Positions 27,847 to 36,619 of a stretch of DNA of 64,000 nucleotides are shown here, one piece after another. A model generated the notes under the pieces. The model ran no database searches, was not told the origin of the DNA, and saw nothing but the letters and a program-made list of their open reading frames with translations. The first letter of the stretch is position 1. The number at the start of each line of letters is the position of its first letter. The DNA comes from Arthrobacter sulfonylureivorans. GTDB lineage: Bacteria > Actinomycetota > Actinomycetes > Actinomycetales > Micrococcaceae. The stretch is taken from contig RJAE01000007.1 of assembly GCA_004000035.1 (NCBI GenBank), forward strand, positions 1 to 64,000, read 5' to 3'. The translations under genes were made by a program, and so were the position numbers.

Positions 27847-28497
27847 GTGAGTTCCGACCGCCAGCCCGCCAACGCCAGCGGCCTCTTCATCGCATTCGAA
27901 GGCGGGGACGGGGCCGGAAAATCAACCCAGGCCAGCGCCGTCGAACACCGCCTGCGGGCCATGGGCCGCACGGTGCTCCGGACCCGCGAGCCGGGCGGCA
28001 CGCCCGTCGGCGAGAAGCTGCGCGCATTGGTGCTCGAACACGGCCACGGCCAGATTGATGCCCGCACCGAAGCGTTGATCTTTTCCGCCTCCCGCGCCGC
28101 CCACGTTGAACAGGTCATCCGGCCGGCGCTCGAACGCGGCGACGTGGTGCTGTGCGACCGGTTCATCGACTCCTCGGTGGCGTACCAAGGGGCCGGACGC
28201 GGACTCGGCCTGACGGAAGTGCGGGAGCTTAACCTGTGGGCCACGGAACGGCTGCTGCCGGACCTGACCGTCCTCTTGGACGTCGCCCCGCAGCAGGGCC
28301 GCGACCGCCGCACGGCCGGCGACGCCGCCGAAGACCGGCTGGAGTCCGAACCCGACGACTTCCACTCGCGGATCCGCGGGGCGTTCCTGGAGTTGGCCGG
28401 AGCTGCCCCGGAGAAATATCTGGTCCTGGACGCGAGCGCCGGACAGGAAGAACTCACCGAGGCCATCATGGACCGTGTCCAGGAGCTGATCGGATGA
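27847..28497 (+). CDS. tmk: Thymidylate kinase
   Basis: A 216-residue P-loop kinase that converts dTMP to dTDP. Walker A is GDGAGKS (residues 20-26), the substrate motif TREPGG follows, the DRF motif is in VLCDRFIDSSVAYQG, and GRDR lies in the LID region. The GTG start has TAGGCT 6 nt upstream. Its stop overlaps holB by 4 bp (ATGA), so the two replication genes are co-translated, an arrangement common in bacteria. Confidence 0.96.
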   Translation: MSSDRQPANASGLFIAFEGGDGAGKSTQASAVEHRLRAMGRTVLRTREPGGTPVGEKLRALVLEHGHGQIDARTEALIFSASRAAHVEQVIRPALERGDVVLCDRFIDSSVAYQGAGRGLGLTEVRELNLWATERLLPDLTVLLDVAPQQGRDRRTAGDAAEDRLESEPDDFHSRIRGAFLELAGAAPEKYLVLDASAGQEELTEAIMDRVQELIG

Positions 28498-29633
28498 GCG
28501 TCTGGTCCGATTTGCCCGGCCAGAGTGCGGTGATCGAACAGCTCAGCCGCGCGGCGGCCGCCGAACGCCCCGCGCACGCCTGGCTGTTTACCGGCCCACC
28601 CGGATCCGGTCGCAGCAACGCCGCCAAGGCCTTCGCCGCCGCGCTGCTGTGCGAACAGCAGGATCCGGCCGAGCGCGGCTGCGGAACCTGCCACGCCTGC
28701 CGCACGGTGCTGGCCGGCTCCAACGCCGACGCCACCCTGGTGGCCACCGAGAACGTAACCTTCTCCATCCAGGAGATGCGCGAGCTGGTCGGCAAGGCGC
28801 AGGACAAGCCGTCCTCGGGACGCTGGCGCGTGATCATCATCGAGGACGCGGACCGGATGACCGAACGCACCACCAACGTGCTGCTCAAGGCCATCGAGGA
28901 ACCGCCGCCGCGGACCATCTGGATGCTGTGCACTCCCAGCCCGGCGGACGTGCTGGTCACCATCCGCTCGCGCTGCCGCCCGGTCAGCCTGCGCATTCCG
29001 CCGGCCGACGACGTCGCGGCGCTGCTGGTCCGCCGGGACGGCGCCGATCCCGAATTGGCCGGTTTCGCCGCCCGGGTCTCCCAGAGCCACATCGGTGTGG
29101 CCCGCCGTCTGGCCGCCGACGCCGACGCGCGCCACCGACGCGACACGATTGTCCGGCTGCCGCTGCGGCTGCGCGGCGTGGCCGATGCCGTCACCGCCGC
29201 CGGCGAGCTGGTGGACATTTCCAATGCCGACGCCGCGGCCGCCTCCGAACAGCGCAACGAATCCGAGCGCGAAGCATTGCTGATCGCGCTGGGTGCACCG
29301 GAAAAGGGCGCCATGCCGCCGGCCATCCGCAGCCAGCTCAAGCGGCTGGAAGAAGACCAGAAACGCCGCGCCAAGCGCAGCCTCAGCGACTCGCTGGACC
29401 GGGTGTTGATCGACCTGAGCACCTTCTTTCGCGACGTGCTCACGGTGCAACTGGGAACGGGCACCGAGCTGGTCAACGAATACCTGCGCCAGGACCTCAC
29501 CAGCTACGCGGAACGATCCACCCCCGAACAGACGTTGGGCAGGATGGACGCCATCGCCCAGGCCAGGCAGCGCCTGGGCACCAACGTTGCCCCCGTCCTG
29601 GCCATGGAAGCCATGGCCGTCAGCCTGCTCTGA
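28494..29633 (+). CDS. holB: DNA polymerase III subunit delta'
   Basis: A 379-residue clamp-loader subunit. The N-terminal AAA+ part shows GPPGSGRSNAAKAFA, a Walker A in which the usual Lys-Thr is Arg-Ser, as often in delta' subunits that do not bind ATP. It continues with the zinc-binding RGCGTCHACR, RVIIIEDADRMT and the SRC motif in TIRSRCRPVSLRIP. The C-terminal half is helical (lid and collar domain). The ATG overlaps the tmk stop. A longer upstream ORF in the same frame lies inside tmk and is ignored. Confidence 0.92.
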   Translation: MSVWSDLPGQSAVIEQLSRAAAAERPAHAWLFTGPPGSGRSNAAKAFAAALLCEQQDPAERGCGTCHACRTVLAGSNADATLVATENVTFSIQEMRELVGKAQDKPSSGRWRVIIIEDADRMTERTTNVLLKAIEEPPPRTIWMLCTPSPADVLVTIRSRCRPVSLRIPPADDVAALLVRRDGADPELAGFAARVSQSHIGVARRLAADADARHRRDTIVRLPLRLRGVADAVTAAGELVDISNADAAAASEQRNESEREALLIALGAPEKGAMPPAIRSQLKRLEEDQKRRAKRSLSDSLDRVLIDLSTFFRDVLTVQLGTGTELVNEYLRQDLTSYAERSTPEQTLGRMDAIAQARQRLGTNVAPVLAMEAMAVSLL

Positions 29634-29680
29634 GTCCCCACCGGGACTTCGCCCGCAGCAACTACCCAGGAGCCGCCCGC

Positions 29681-31237
29681 ATGCCCAGCACCAGCCACAG
29701 GCACCCCGCGTCACAGCTGCGCCATTCCGCTGCGGCGGTGCTGGCCGCCGTCGTCCTTCTGCTGGGCACCGGCTGTTCGGTCATCGCGCCGGAACAGGCG
29801 CGCGAGCCCGCGGATCCGGCCCAGGTGACCAACGGTGTGGCCGAAGAGCTGATGCCTTTCTACACGCAGGCCGTTGACTGGAAGCCCTGCGAAAACGGTT
29901 TGGAATGCGCCGACATTGACGTGCCGCTGGACTACGCGGACGCCGGCGGCGAGAAAATCAAGATCGCCGCGATCCGCAGCGACGCCGGCGGTTCCGCCCA
30001 GGGGTCCATCCTGGTGAATCCGGGCGGTCCCGGAGCCTCCGGCTACGACCTGCTGCGCGACGGCCTGCAGACGATGTTCTCCGAGCGGCTCCGCAGCGAC
30101 TACGATCTGGTGGGCTTCGACCCGCGCGGGGTCCAGCGGTCCGCTCCGGTCACCTGCCAGACCGATGCCGAACGCGATGAGGCCCGGGAGACGGATTACA
30201 ACCGCGACTCGGATGCGGATATTGAGCGTGCGATCGAGGACGCCGCCAAACTCGCGGCCAAGTGCGCCGAGAAGACCGGTCCGGTGCTGGGCCAAGTGGA
30301 CACGGTCAGCGCGGCCAAGGACATGGACATCCTCCGCGCCGTGGTCGGTGATGAAAACCTGAATTACCTGGGCTTCTCCTACGGCACGTTCCTGGGCGCC
30401 ACCTATGCCGGGCTCTTCCCGGAACGGACGGGACGGATGGTGCTCGACGGCGCGCTGGATCCCGCGCTGAGCAACGAGCAGGTCACGCTGGGCCAGGCGG
30501 CCGCTTTCGAGGATGCCATCCACGCCTACACGGCGTACTGCCTGGACAATGCCGGCTGCCCGATGAGCGGCAGTGTGGACACCGCCGTCGGCCAATTGCG
30601 GGATCTGATCCGCTCTGTCGAAGAGAGCCCGCTCACCGCGCCCGACGGCCGACTGGTGCCCGTGGGCACCTTCGTGTCCGGCCTGCTGGTCCCGCTGTAC
30701 GACGACGCCAGTTGGCCGGTCCTGACCCAGGCCCTGACCACCGCGTTCCGGGGCGATCCAAGCAGCATGCTGTTGCTGGCCGACGCCGGGGCCGGACGCG
30801 ATCAGGACGGCCACTACACCAACAACACCACGGACGCCTTCATGGCGATCAACTGCCTGGACTACCCGATGGTGACCGATCTGGCCGGCATGCGCCAGGA
30901 CGCCAAGGAACTGGAGCAGGCCTCCCCCACCATCGGCCGCTACCTGGCCTTCGGCGGGGCGAACTGCCGGGACTGGCCGTACGAACCAACGGGTGAACGC
31001 GCCCCGATCCACGCGGAGGGCGCCGCCCCCATCCTGGTAGTCGGCACCACCGGGGATCCCGCCACCCCCTATGAGTGGTCCGAATCGATGGCCGCGCAAC
31101 TGCAGTCGGCCACGCTGCTGACCTACGAGGGCGAGGGACACACGGCCTACGGGCGCGGGAACACCTGCATCCGCGAGGCCGTGGACGGCTACTTCGCCGA
31201 CGGGACCTTGCCTGCCGACGGCACCGTCTGCTCCTAG
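29681..31237 (+). CDS. Secreted alpha/beta-hydrolase lipoprotein (TAP-like/tripeptidyl aminopeptidase family)
   Basis: A 518-residue exported hydrolase. The N-terminus is a lipoprotein signal with lipobox LLGTGC (Cys32). The alpha/beta-hydrolase core has the oxyanion motif NPGGPGASG, the nucleophile elbow GFSYGT (Ser233) and a C-terminal TAP-like domain with GTTGDPATPYEWS (Asp) and GEGHTAYG (His). Relatives include the Streptomyces tripeptidyl aminopeptidase and mycobacterial CaeA/Hip1. CCAGGAG lies 8 nt before the ATG. It follows holB by 47 bp and might be read through from it. Confidence 0.87.
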   Translation: MPSTSHRHPASQLRHSAAAVLAAVVLLLGTGCSVIAPEQAREPADPAQVTNGVAEELMPFYTQAVDWKPCENGLECADIDVPLDYADAGGEKIKIAAIRSDAGGSAQGSILVNPGGPGASGYDLLRDGLQTMFSERLRSDYDLVGFDPRGVQRSAPVTCQTDAERDEARETDYNRDSDADIERAIEDAAKLAAKCAEKTGPVLGQVDTVSAAKDMDILRAVVGDENLNYLGFSYGTFLGATYAGLFPERTGRMVLDGALDPALSNEQVTLGQAAAFEDAIHAYTAYCLDNAGCPMSGSVDTAVGQLRDLIRSVEESPLTAPDGRLVPVGTFVSGLLVPLYDDASWPVLTQALTTAFRGDPSSMLLLADAGAGRDQDGHYTNNTTDAFMAINCLDYPMVTDLAGMRQDAKELEQASPTIGRYLAFGGANCRDWPYEPTGERAPIHAEGAAPILVVGTTGDPATPYEWSESMAAQLQSATLLTYEGEGHTAYGRGNTCIREAVDGYFADGTLPADGTVCS

Positions 31238-31258
31238 GCCACGGCGGTCCGGTCCGTT

Positions 31259-31288
31259 TTGACCGGCCCGCCACGGCTCCCATATAGT
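31259..31288 (+). promoter_or_regulatory. Promoter of tRNA-Thr
   Basis: TTGACC and TATAGT are 18 bp apart and lie about 41 bp before the tRNA, a good vegetative-type promoter. Confidence 0.7.
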
Positions 31289-31328
31289 GGTTCTTCGTGG
31301 ATTCAGCCCGGCAACGGTGCAGCGTCCC

Positions 31329-31404
31329 GCCTCCTTAGCTCAGTCGGTAGAGCGTTTCACTCGTAATGAAAAGGTCGCCAGTTCGATTCTGGCAGGGGGC
31401 TCCA
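31329..31404 (+). tRNA. tRNA-Thr (anticodon CGU)
   Basis: The acceptor stem GCCTCCT / AGGGGGC (one G-T pair) encloses D, anticodon and T arms. The anticodon loop CTCGTAA gives CGU, and the T arm contains GTTCGATTC. The discriminator is T at 31401 and CCA is encoded at 31402-31404. Confidence 0.95.
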
Positions 31405-31408
31405 GCGC

Positions 31409-31442
31409 AAACCCCGTCACGTCAGCGATGTGACGGGGTTTT
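31409..31442 (+). terminator. Terminator of tRNA-Thr
   Basis: A 12-bp stem AAACCCCGTCAC / GTGACGGGGTTT with a 9-nt loop ends in TTTT, 5 nt after the encoded CCA. Confidence 0.85.
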
Positions 31443-31495
31443 CCTATGCCCTCAGGCGTGGCACCACACCGGAGAAAGGTGGCATGCTGGCCCGG

Positions 31496-31589
31496 TAAGC
31501 CGATGTGCCCGTGGCCTGCCTTGGTAGTAAGCCGATGTGCCCGTGGCCTGCCTTGGTAGTAAGCCGATGTGCCCGTGGCCTGCCTTGGT
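31496..31589 (+). repeat. Three tandem 32-bp direct repeats
   Basis: The unit begins TAAGCCGATGTGCCCGTGG and ends CTTGGTAG. Copies start at 31496, 31528 and 31560. The first two are identical at 32 bp and the third matches for 30 bp. The array ends 23 bp before the ATG of the PaiB-like gene, so it fills its 5' leader or promoter. As 32 is not a multiple of 3, it is not a coding repeat. Confidence 0.95.
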
Positions 31590-31612
31590 GCATCCATGAA
31601 AGGAACTCCCTG

Positions 31613-32227
31613 ATGCGGCACACGCCCGCTTACCTGATGACCGATCCCGATGAAGTTAAGCGGCTGATCCGGAGCAGTCCCTGGGCCACGTTCGTATCCG
31701 CGACGAGCAACGGCCTGGTTGCCTCCCACTACCCCGTGTTGCTCGAGGAAGACCGTGACGAGATCACCATCGTCAGCCACTTCGGCCGCCCCGACGACAC
31801 GTTGCACGAGCTTGGCAGCCACGAGATCCTCGTCATCATCCAAGGTCCGCATGATTACGTTTCGCCCAGTTGGTACGCACCCGGTGACCTGGTACCCACG
31901 TGGAACCACGTCACCGCGCATCTTTACGGAACTCCGGAAATCCTTACCGACGACGAGAACTACGAAGTGCTCACCCGTCTCACCGACCATTTTGAGCAGC
32001 ATCACCCGGGCGGCCGGCACCTCGGCGAAGACGAGCAGGGAACCCGCCGCATAGCCAAGGGAACCGTCGGGCTGCGGATGCTCGTGGAACGCTTTGATGC
32101 GAGAGCCAAGCTCAGCCAGAACAAGCAGCCCAACATCGTGCAGAACGTAATCGCCCACCTGGAGCAGGGCAACCCTGCGCTCGCCCACGAGATGCGACGA
32201 ACGCACACCCCGGCCGCCGGCGAGTGA
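31613..32227 (+). CDS. FMN-binding negative transcriptional regulator (PaiB family)
   Basis: A 204-residue split-barrel FMN-binding protein of the PaiB family. Typical wording: MRHTPAYLMTDPDEVKRLI at the start, a SHYPVLLEED strand, SHFGRPDDTLHEL, FVSPSWY-like DYVSPSWYAPGDLVPTWNH, then GTPEILTDDE and KGTVGLRMLVERFDAR. PaiB of Bacillus represses sporulation and protease genes, but most homologues are of unproven function. AAAGGAA lies 9 nt before the ATG at 31613. The frame is open further upstream through the 32-bp repeats, which I treat as non-coding. Confidence 0.85.
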   Translation: MRHTPAYLMTDPDEVKRLIRSSPWATFVSATSNGLVASHYPVLLEEDRDEITIVSHFGRPDDTLHELGSHEILVIIQGPHDYVSPSWYAPGDLVPTWNHVTAHLYGTPEILTDDENYEVLTRLTDHFEQHHPGGRHLGEDEQGTRRIAKGTVGLRMLVERFDARAKLSQNKQPNIVQNVIAHLEQGNPALAHEMRRTHTPAAGE

Positions 32228-32276
32228 TGCCCGGCCAGAGGTCTGTGCGTTGCGGTGGGTCGCTGGACCTCCAACG

Positions 32277-34985
32277 CTAGGTAGCGGGCGGGTGTTCGGT
32301 GGTGACGGTGCCGGCGTCGCCGTCGACGTGGATCCGCTGGCCGCTGGTGATGCGTTGCGTGGCCACCCCCGTGCCGAGCACGGCGGGGATGCCGTATTCC
32401 CGGGCCACGATGGAGCTGTGGCTCAAGGGGCCGCCGACGTCGGTGACCACGGCCGAGGCCATCGCGAACAGCGGCGTCCAGGCGGGAGTGGTGATGCGGG
32501 CGACCAGGACGTCCCCGGGCGCCATCCGGCCGAAGTCCTCCGGCCCAGCCAGGACCCGGGCGGCAGCGGTGATCCGGCCGGGACTGGCTCCGATCCCTTT
32601 GATGATGCCGTCGGCCTGCTGGGACCGCGCGGGCATCATTGACCCGAAGGCTCGTTCCATCAGCCTGCTCTCGGGCAGCATTTGCGGAGCGGCGGCTTTC
32701 AGCTGGCCCCGCCACAGCATCTTGCGCTCCTCGACGGCGTCTGCCCGGACGGGGTGGTCTGCTCCAGTAATGGCTACCGCCCGTACGTCCGGCTGCTCGG
32801 GAACGCTCTGAATTCCCGAGTTTTCCGGGGCTTCCCGGGTCCGTGGTGCGGCCAGGCCGAAGTCGACGGCGCTGGCCAGTTCCCGATGGCGCAGCCAGAA
32901 CACGTCGCCGGGCTCGGCAATCAATGCCGCATCGACCAGCCGTTGTCCGAGCTCCAGCAGCATCCGGCGGATCAGCGGCCAGGCCAGGCCGACGTCGGCC
33001 AGGGCGTCCTCGCGGATGGGTGCGGCTTTTTGCGCCCACCGCAGCAACCGGAAGAACGCGGCGGCCCTGCGGGTCCGTCCGAGCCGGGTGGCGATGCGGT
33101 TGGTGTGGTCCTCCCTGCGGGCGGCTGACATTCTCTGCCGTTCGTGCGGGTCTTGGCCCTGTCCGCGCAGGTAGAACTTCACCGTTTCCAGCAGCGGGGT
33201 AGAATCATCGGCCGGCACCGAATGGATGAAGTCGAGGTTGTAGACCGTATGGCCGAACCGGTCGAGGTGGGCCTGGAGCCGCGGCTGCCACTGCAGCCAC
33301 AGTGCAGGGTTCACCCCGGCGGGAGGGGACCCGGTGAGCTGCGAGTCGGCCAGCACCGTTGCCGGTGCGCCAAGGAGCGCCGCGGCCAGGCCAGGCACCC
33401 CGCGGGCCCAGGCTGCGAGGTCGTAGAGGGACTTTTCCGCCCGGATGGGTTCGCTGTCATAGCCCAGCAGGAACGTCACGGCGGGAGGATCTTCCTTGCG
33501 GCGGACGGCCTTGTTGTAATACGCCCGGAAGGAGATTTCGCTGGTCGCGGCGATGGGAATGATGGACTGCACCGCCGTGTAGTACACGGTGCAGGCATCC
33601 AGTAATGACCGCACGCCCTCCAGCAGTTCCTCTCCCGACAGGTCCCCTACCGGCTTCGCCGACCAGTGCGCGACGATCCGCTCATAGCGTGGGTGGGAGA
33701 ATTCGCGCCACCCGGTGACCCCCATGTGTGCTTTGCCGCGAACCAGTGCCATCATCGCGGCCGGTGTCCGGCCCATCATCCGCACCATCGCCCCACTGCG
33801 GTAGTAGTAATAGGCGTAGCCGTTGACGGTGGGCAACCCAACATCGCCCTCGTGAATGACGTTCTTGCCCACGGCTTCGTCCATCAGGACTCTGAGCGAT
33901 CGGGACACGGAGCCGTCAATCAGGTCCGCGAACAGCGGAGAGAGCGGGTCCGGCAACTGTTCCACGATGCTCGCCCGGAAGTAGAGCCCGTTCCGGTAGG
34001 GCACGGGCCAGCTGTCCGGGGGGTCGGCCGCCGGTTCAGGCAGCGCCGTGATGGGCCGGGACTGCAGGAAGAAGAACCCGTCGCCCGTTCGTGCCCACTC
34101 AATGTCCTGCGGCGCGCCGAAGTGGTGCCCGACCTGTGCACCGTAGCGGGCCAGGGCCGCCGCCGCCGGATCATCCAGTACCTGCTGGCGGCGGCGCTCC
34201 TGCGGGACCGGCTGCTCCCGGGTGCCATGCTCCGCGTAGACGGTCATGACGTCCTTATCCGCCGTCCGCCGCGAGAGCATGTGGCCCGTCCCCGCGTCGA
34301 CGACGATGTTGTCGGGGGTGACCGTTCCGCTGACCACGGATTCGCCCAGGCCCCAGGCGGCACTGATCACGATCTGGTCGCGGCTCCCGTTGGCCGGATT
34401 AGCGGTAAACATCACCCCGGCCGCGTCGGCCTCGATCATCCGCTGGACTACCACCGCCAAGCGCACCGACGCAGGCCCGATGCCTTCACGCGCGCGGTAG
34501 GCCATGGCGCGGGCCGTCCACAGCGAAGCCCAGCAGCCGGTCACGGCCGTGGCCAGGGACTCCCTCCCGTGCACATTAAGGTAGCTATCCTGTTGGCCGG
34601 CGAAGCTGGCCGAGGCGAGGTCCTCCGCGGTGGCGGAGGAACGCACCGCCACCGCCGCATCCCCATGACCGAGACTCTGATAGGCGGCGCCGAGTTCGGC
34701 GGCGACCTCGGCCGGCATGGTGCCGCCGGTGAACAGGGTACGGATCCGATCCGAGGCCTGCTGGTAGTCCTGCATCGCCGCCTGCGGTCCAAGGGCGGCC
34801 AGCTCCTGGATGCCCGCCGCAAGGTGATTGGCCTTCACAAAGGCCGCGTAGGCCGCGGTGCTCAACACAAATCCAGCAGGCACTGGCACCCCGGCCCGAA
34901 TGAGGCCGCCCAAGCCAACGCCCTTGCCACCGACCGCGGCAAGATCCCCTTCTCCCACATCGTCGAAATGCTTGACGTAGGCCAT
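32277..34985 (-). CDS. PEP-synthase/rifampin phosphotransferase-family enzyme (ATP-grasp plus swivelling His domain)
   Basis: A 902-residue phosphotransferase. Residues 1-320 are a PPDK-type ATP-binding domain (GGKGVGLGGLIRAGVPVPAGF, AVRSSATAEDLASASFAGQQ, GVMFTANPANGSRDQIVISA). A large middle domain covers about 350-780 (LPDPLSPLFADL, NGYAYYYYRSGAM). The C-terminal swivelling domain has the phospho-His in GGPLSHSSIVAREYGIPAV. It lacks the TIM-barrel PEP domain of true PEP synthase, so the layout is that of rifampin phosphotransferase (Rph). The substrate cannot be read from the sequence, and no RAE motif lies upstream. The ATG at 34985 starts the conserved part; the ribosome binding site is weak and ATG at 35045 is possible. 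Confidence 0.75.
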   Translation of the reverse strand: MAYVKHFDDVGEGDLAAVGGKGVGLGGLIRAGVPVPAGFVLSTAAYAAFVKANHLAAGIQELAALGPQAAMQDYQQASDRIRTLFTGGTMPAEVAAELGAAYQSLGHGDAAVAVRSSATAEDLASASFAGQQDSYLNVHGRESLATAVTGCWASLWTARAMAYRAREGIGPASVRLAVVVQRMIEADAAGVMFTANPANGSRDQIVISAAWGLGESVVSGTVTPDNIVVDAGTGHMLSRRTADKDVMTVYAEHGTREQPVPQERRRQQVLDDPAAAALARYGAQVGHHFGAPQDIEWARTGDGFFFLQSRPITALPEPAADPPDSWPVPYRNGLYFRASIVEQLPDPLSPLFADLIDGSVSRSLRVLMDEAVGKNVIHEGDVGLPTVNGYAYYYYRSGAMVRMMGRTPAAMMALVRGKAHMGVTGWREFSHPRYERIVAHWSAKPVGDLSGEELLEGVRSLLDACTVYYTAVQSIIPIAATSEISFRAYYNKAVRRKEDPPAVTFLLGYDSEPIRAEKSLYDLAAWARGVPGLAAALLGAPATVLADSQLTGSPPAGVNPALWLQWQPRLQAHLDRFGHTVYNLDFIHSVPADDSTPLLETVKFYLRGQGQDPHERQRMSAARREDHTNRIATRLGRTRRAAAFFRLLRWAQKAAPIREDALADVGLAWPLIRRMLLELGQRLVDAALIAEPGDVFWLRHRELASAVDFGLAAPRTREAPENSGIQSVPEQPDVRAVAITGADHPVRADAVEERKMLWRGQLKAAAPQMLPESRLMERAFGSMMPARSQQADGIIKGIGASPGRITAAARVLAGPEDFGRMAPGDVLVARITTPAWTPLFAMASAVVTDVGGPLSHSSIVAREYGIPAVLGTGVATQRITSGQRIHVDGDAGTVTTEHPPAT

Positions 34986-35094
34986 GAGCGTGCGTCCGTT
35001 CCGCCCGGAACCGGGCCGTCGACACTGGCACCTGATTGCCAACATGATGGCACGCCCGGACTCAGGAGGCCATGGCGCGCCGGGCTGATGCCGG

Positions 35095-35598
35095 CTAACG
35101 CTTCCCTGCGCCGCCGCGCCCCAGGCCAGCCAACAGGCGCTCCGCCTCGGAAAGATCGGACAGGACGACGGCGGCGTGGCGGCGCACGTTCTCGACCCCG
35201 ACTTCATAGCCTTGGGTGCCGCCGAGCCTGGTCATGGCTGCTGCCTGCGCGGTCGCCGCCAGCGAGTTGCCGGCTTTGGAGAGGCTTCGGTGCACCTCGG
35301 CCAAGGGCCCGCCCGGGATGTCCAAACCGTCGGTTGGGTGCATGGATTGCGCTGCCACACAGCAGTCGCGCACCCGGGGCAGCAGCCCGGCCACCTGGTT
35401 GGCGATCGGCAGCAGTTCGCCGTAGAGTCCGTCGTCTTGCACGCCCTCGAGGATCTGATGGTAGCGCTCCAGGGCTCGCCGGAAGCGGTCGTGCGCGCGG
35501 CGCCAGATGCCTTTGCCGAGGTCCTTGTCGTCCCGGCGGGCCTGCCGGGCAGCGCCGAAGAGCGCCACGGTCCTAGAGGTACTGCCCGGGACCGACAT
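35095..35598 (-). CDS. Hypothetical helical protein downstream of bpa
   Basis: I do not recognise this protein of about 167 residues. It looks mostly helical: ARRDDKDLGKGIWRRAHDRF at the N-terminus, then LERYHQILEG, LLPIANQVAGLLPRVRDCC and a tail RHAAVVLSDLSEAERLLAGL. It has no signal peptide or membrane segment. The ATG at 35598 overlaps the end of bpa by 26 bp; a GTG at 35565, just after the bpa stop with AGGA nearby, is an alternative. Co-transcription with bpa suggests a link, but there is no direct evidence. Confidence 0.65.
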   Translation of the reverse strand: MSVPGSTSRTVALFGAARQARRDDKDLGKGIWRRAHDRFRRALERYHQILEGVQDDGLYGELLPIANQVAGLLPRVRDCCVAAQSMHPTDGLDIPGGPLAEVHRSLSKAGNSLAATAQAAAMTRLGGTQGYEVGVENVRRHAAVVLSDLSEAERLLAGLGRGGAGKR

Positions 35599-36199
35599 GG
35601 CGTTCGCCGCTTTGGCCGGCGTTCTCCCCCTCGGCTCCGGGAGCGCGGCGCGGTTCACCGTCGTCGCCAATCACGACGCCTGGCGCAATCATGGTGCCGG
35701 GCGGCAGCTGCCGCATCTGCATCCGCGCGGCCATCTGTTGATTCATCGCCTGCTGGGCTGCGATGGCGGTCTGGATCCCGTGGAACAGGCCTTCCAGCCA
35801 GCCGACCAGCTGTGCCTGGGCAATGCGCAACTCGGCGTCCGAGGGCGTGGAATCGTCGGTGAAGGGCAGGTTGATGCGGTGCAGTTCCTCGATCAGCTCC
35901 GGCGCCAGTCCGTCCTCGAGCTCTTTGACGGACCGCTCGTGGATTTCGGCCAAGCGGGTGCGGGCCGCGTCATCCAGCGGGGCGCTGCGCACCTCTTCCA
36001 GCAGCTGGCGAACCATGGTGCCGATCCGCATCACCTTGGCCGGTTCGTCAACCAGATCGGCAAGTTTGGAACCGCGGCTGGACCGCGGAGCGTCGATGCC
36101 GCCGTCCTCGGGCTGCGGCTCGCCGCCTTCCTGGCTCCGGCCGGACAGTGCGCCGACGATGACCGGTTCTTCGGGCTGCGACGTCTGCTCTTCACTCAT
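35573..36199 (-). CDS. bpa: Bacterial proteasome activator (Bpa/PafE)
   Basis: A 208-residue ring-forming activator of the 20S proteasome that works without ATP. The N-terminal 45 residues are acidic and disordered-looking. The helical core (about 50-165) has LADLVDEPAKVMRIGTMVRQL, EIHERSVKELEDGLAPEL and AQLVGWLEGLFHGIQ. The last residues are GQYL, the known C-terminal docking motif of Bpa/PafE that opens the proteasome gate. No ribosome binding site precedes the ATG; CAAGAT lies 6 nt upstream, close to the leaderless pattern seen in neighbours. Proteasome genes themselves are not in this window. Confidence 0.92.
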   Translation of the reverse strand: MSEEQTSQPEEPVIVGALSGRSQEGGEPQPEDGGIDAPRSSRGSKLADLVDEPAKVMRIGTMVRQLLEEVRSAPLDDAARTRLAEIHERSVKELEDGLAPELIEELHRINLPFTDDSTPSDAELRIAQAQLVGWLEGLFHGIQTAIAAQQAMNQQMAARMQMRQLPPGTMIAPGVVIGDDGEPRRAPGAEGENAGQSGERHVGPGQYL

Positions 36200-36412
36200 G
36201 TTTTTATCTTGCCAGAGACAGCCATCCGGCGCAGGGCAGACCCTTCCTGTTCCCCAGCGGAGTGCCGCAACTTTTTACCGGGCACCGGCGCCCTGCCCTC
36301 TGGCCGCCAGCCATCCCCTTCCTCGGGGCTCAAGCCATGCAGGCGCAACGGTACCCGCACCGGACCGTTGCTGACCAACACCCAGGTGCGGGCACCGCCG
36401 TCGTACTTCGAG

Positions 36413-36619
36413 TCAACAGCAGCGGCCCTGCGGGTTGTTCTCCTGCCGGTCCGTCTTGTCCCGCCAGAACTCGCGTTCGCTCATCGGCTCGGTGCCGGGA
36501 TGTGCCCGCCGGTGGTGCTCCAGGTAGTCCTGGTAGGCGTGCTCGCCCATGACCCCCTTGAAGTACCAGGCGAAGCTGTGCCAGCCGCGCCGCGCTTGGG
36601 GCCAGTTAACGCTCGACAT
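36413..36619 (-). CDS. ybdD: YbdD/YjiX family protein (DUF466)
   Basis: A 68-residue protein with the family core WHSFAWYFKGVMGEHAYQDY, then YLEHHRRAHPGTEPMSEREFWRDK. In E. coli YbdD and YjiX are partners of CstA and BtsT and are needed for pyruvate transport. The ATG at 36619 lies inside the end of cstA (14-bp overlap), so the pair is translationally coupled; ATG at 36622 is equally possible. A longer frame to 36796 lies inside cstA and is ignored. The C-terminal GRCC is odd but not informative. Confidence 0.88.
   Translation of the reverse strand: MSSVNWPQARRGWHSFAWYFKGVMGEHAYQDYLEHHRRAHPGTEPMSEREFWRDKTDRQENNPQGRCC

Noticed and set aside
31329-31404. tRNA-Thr as an integration site of a mobile element
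   Set aside because: I see no integrase, and no second copy of the tRNA 3' end within the window.
31496-31589. A short CRISPR array
   Set aside because: The 32-bp units are directly adjacent with no spacers, there are only three, and no cas gene is near.
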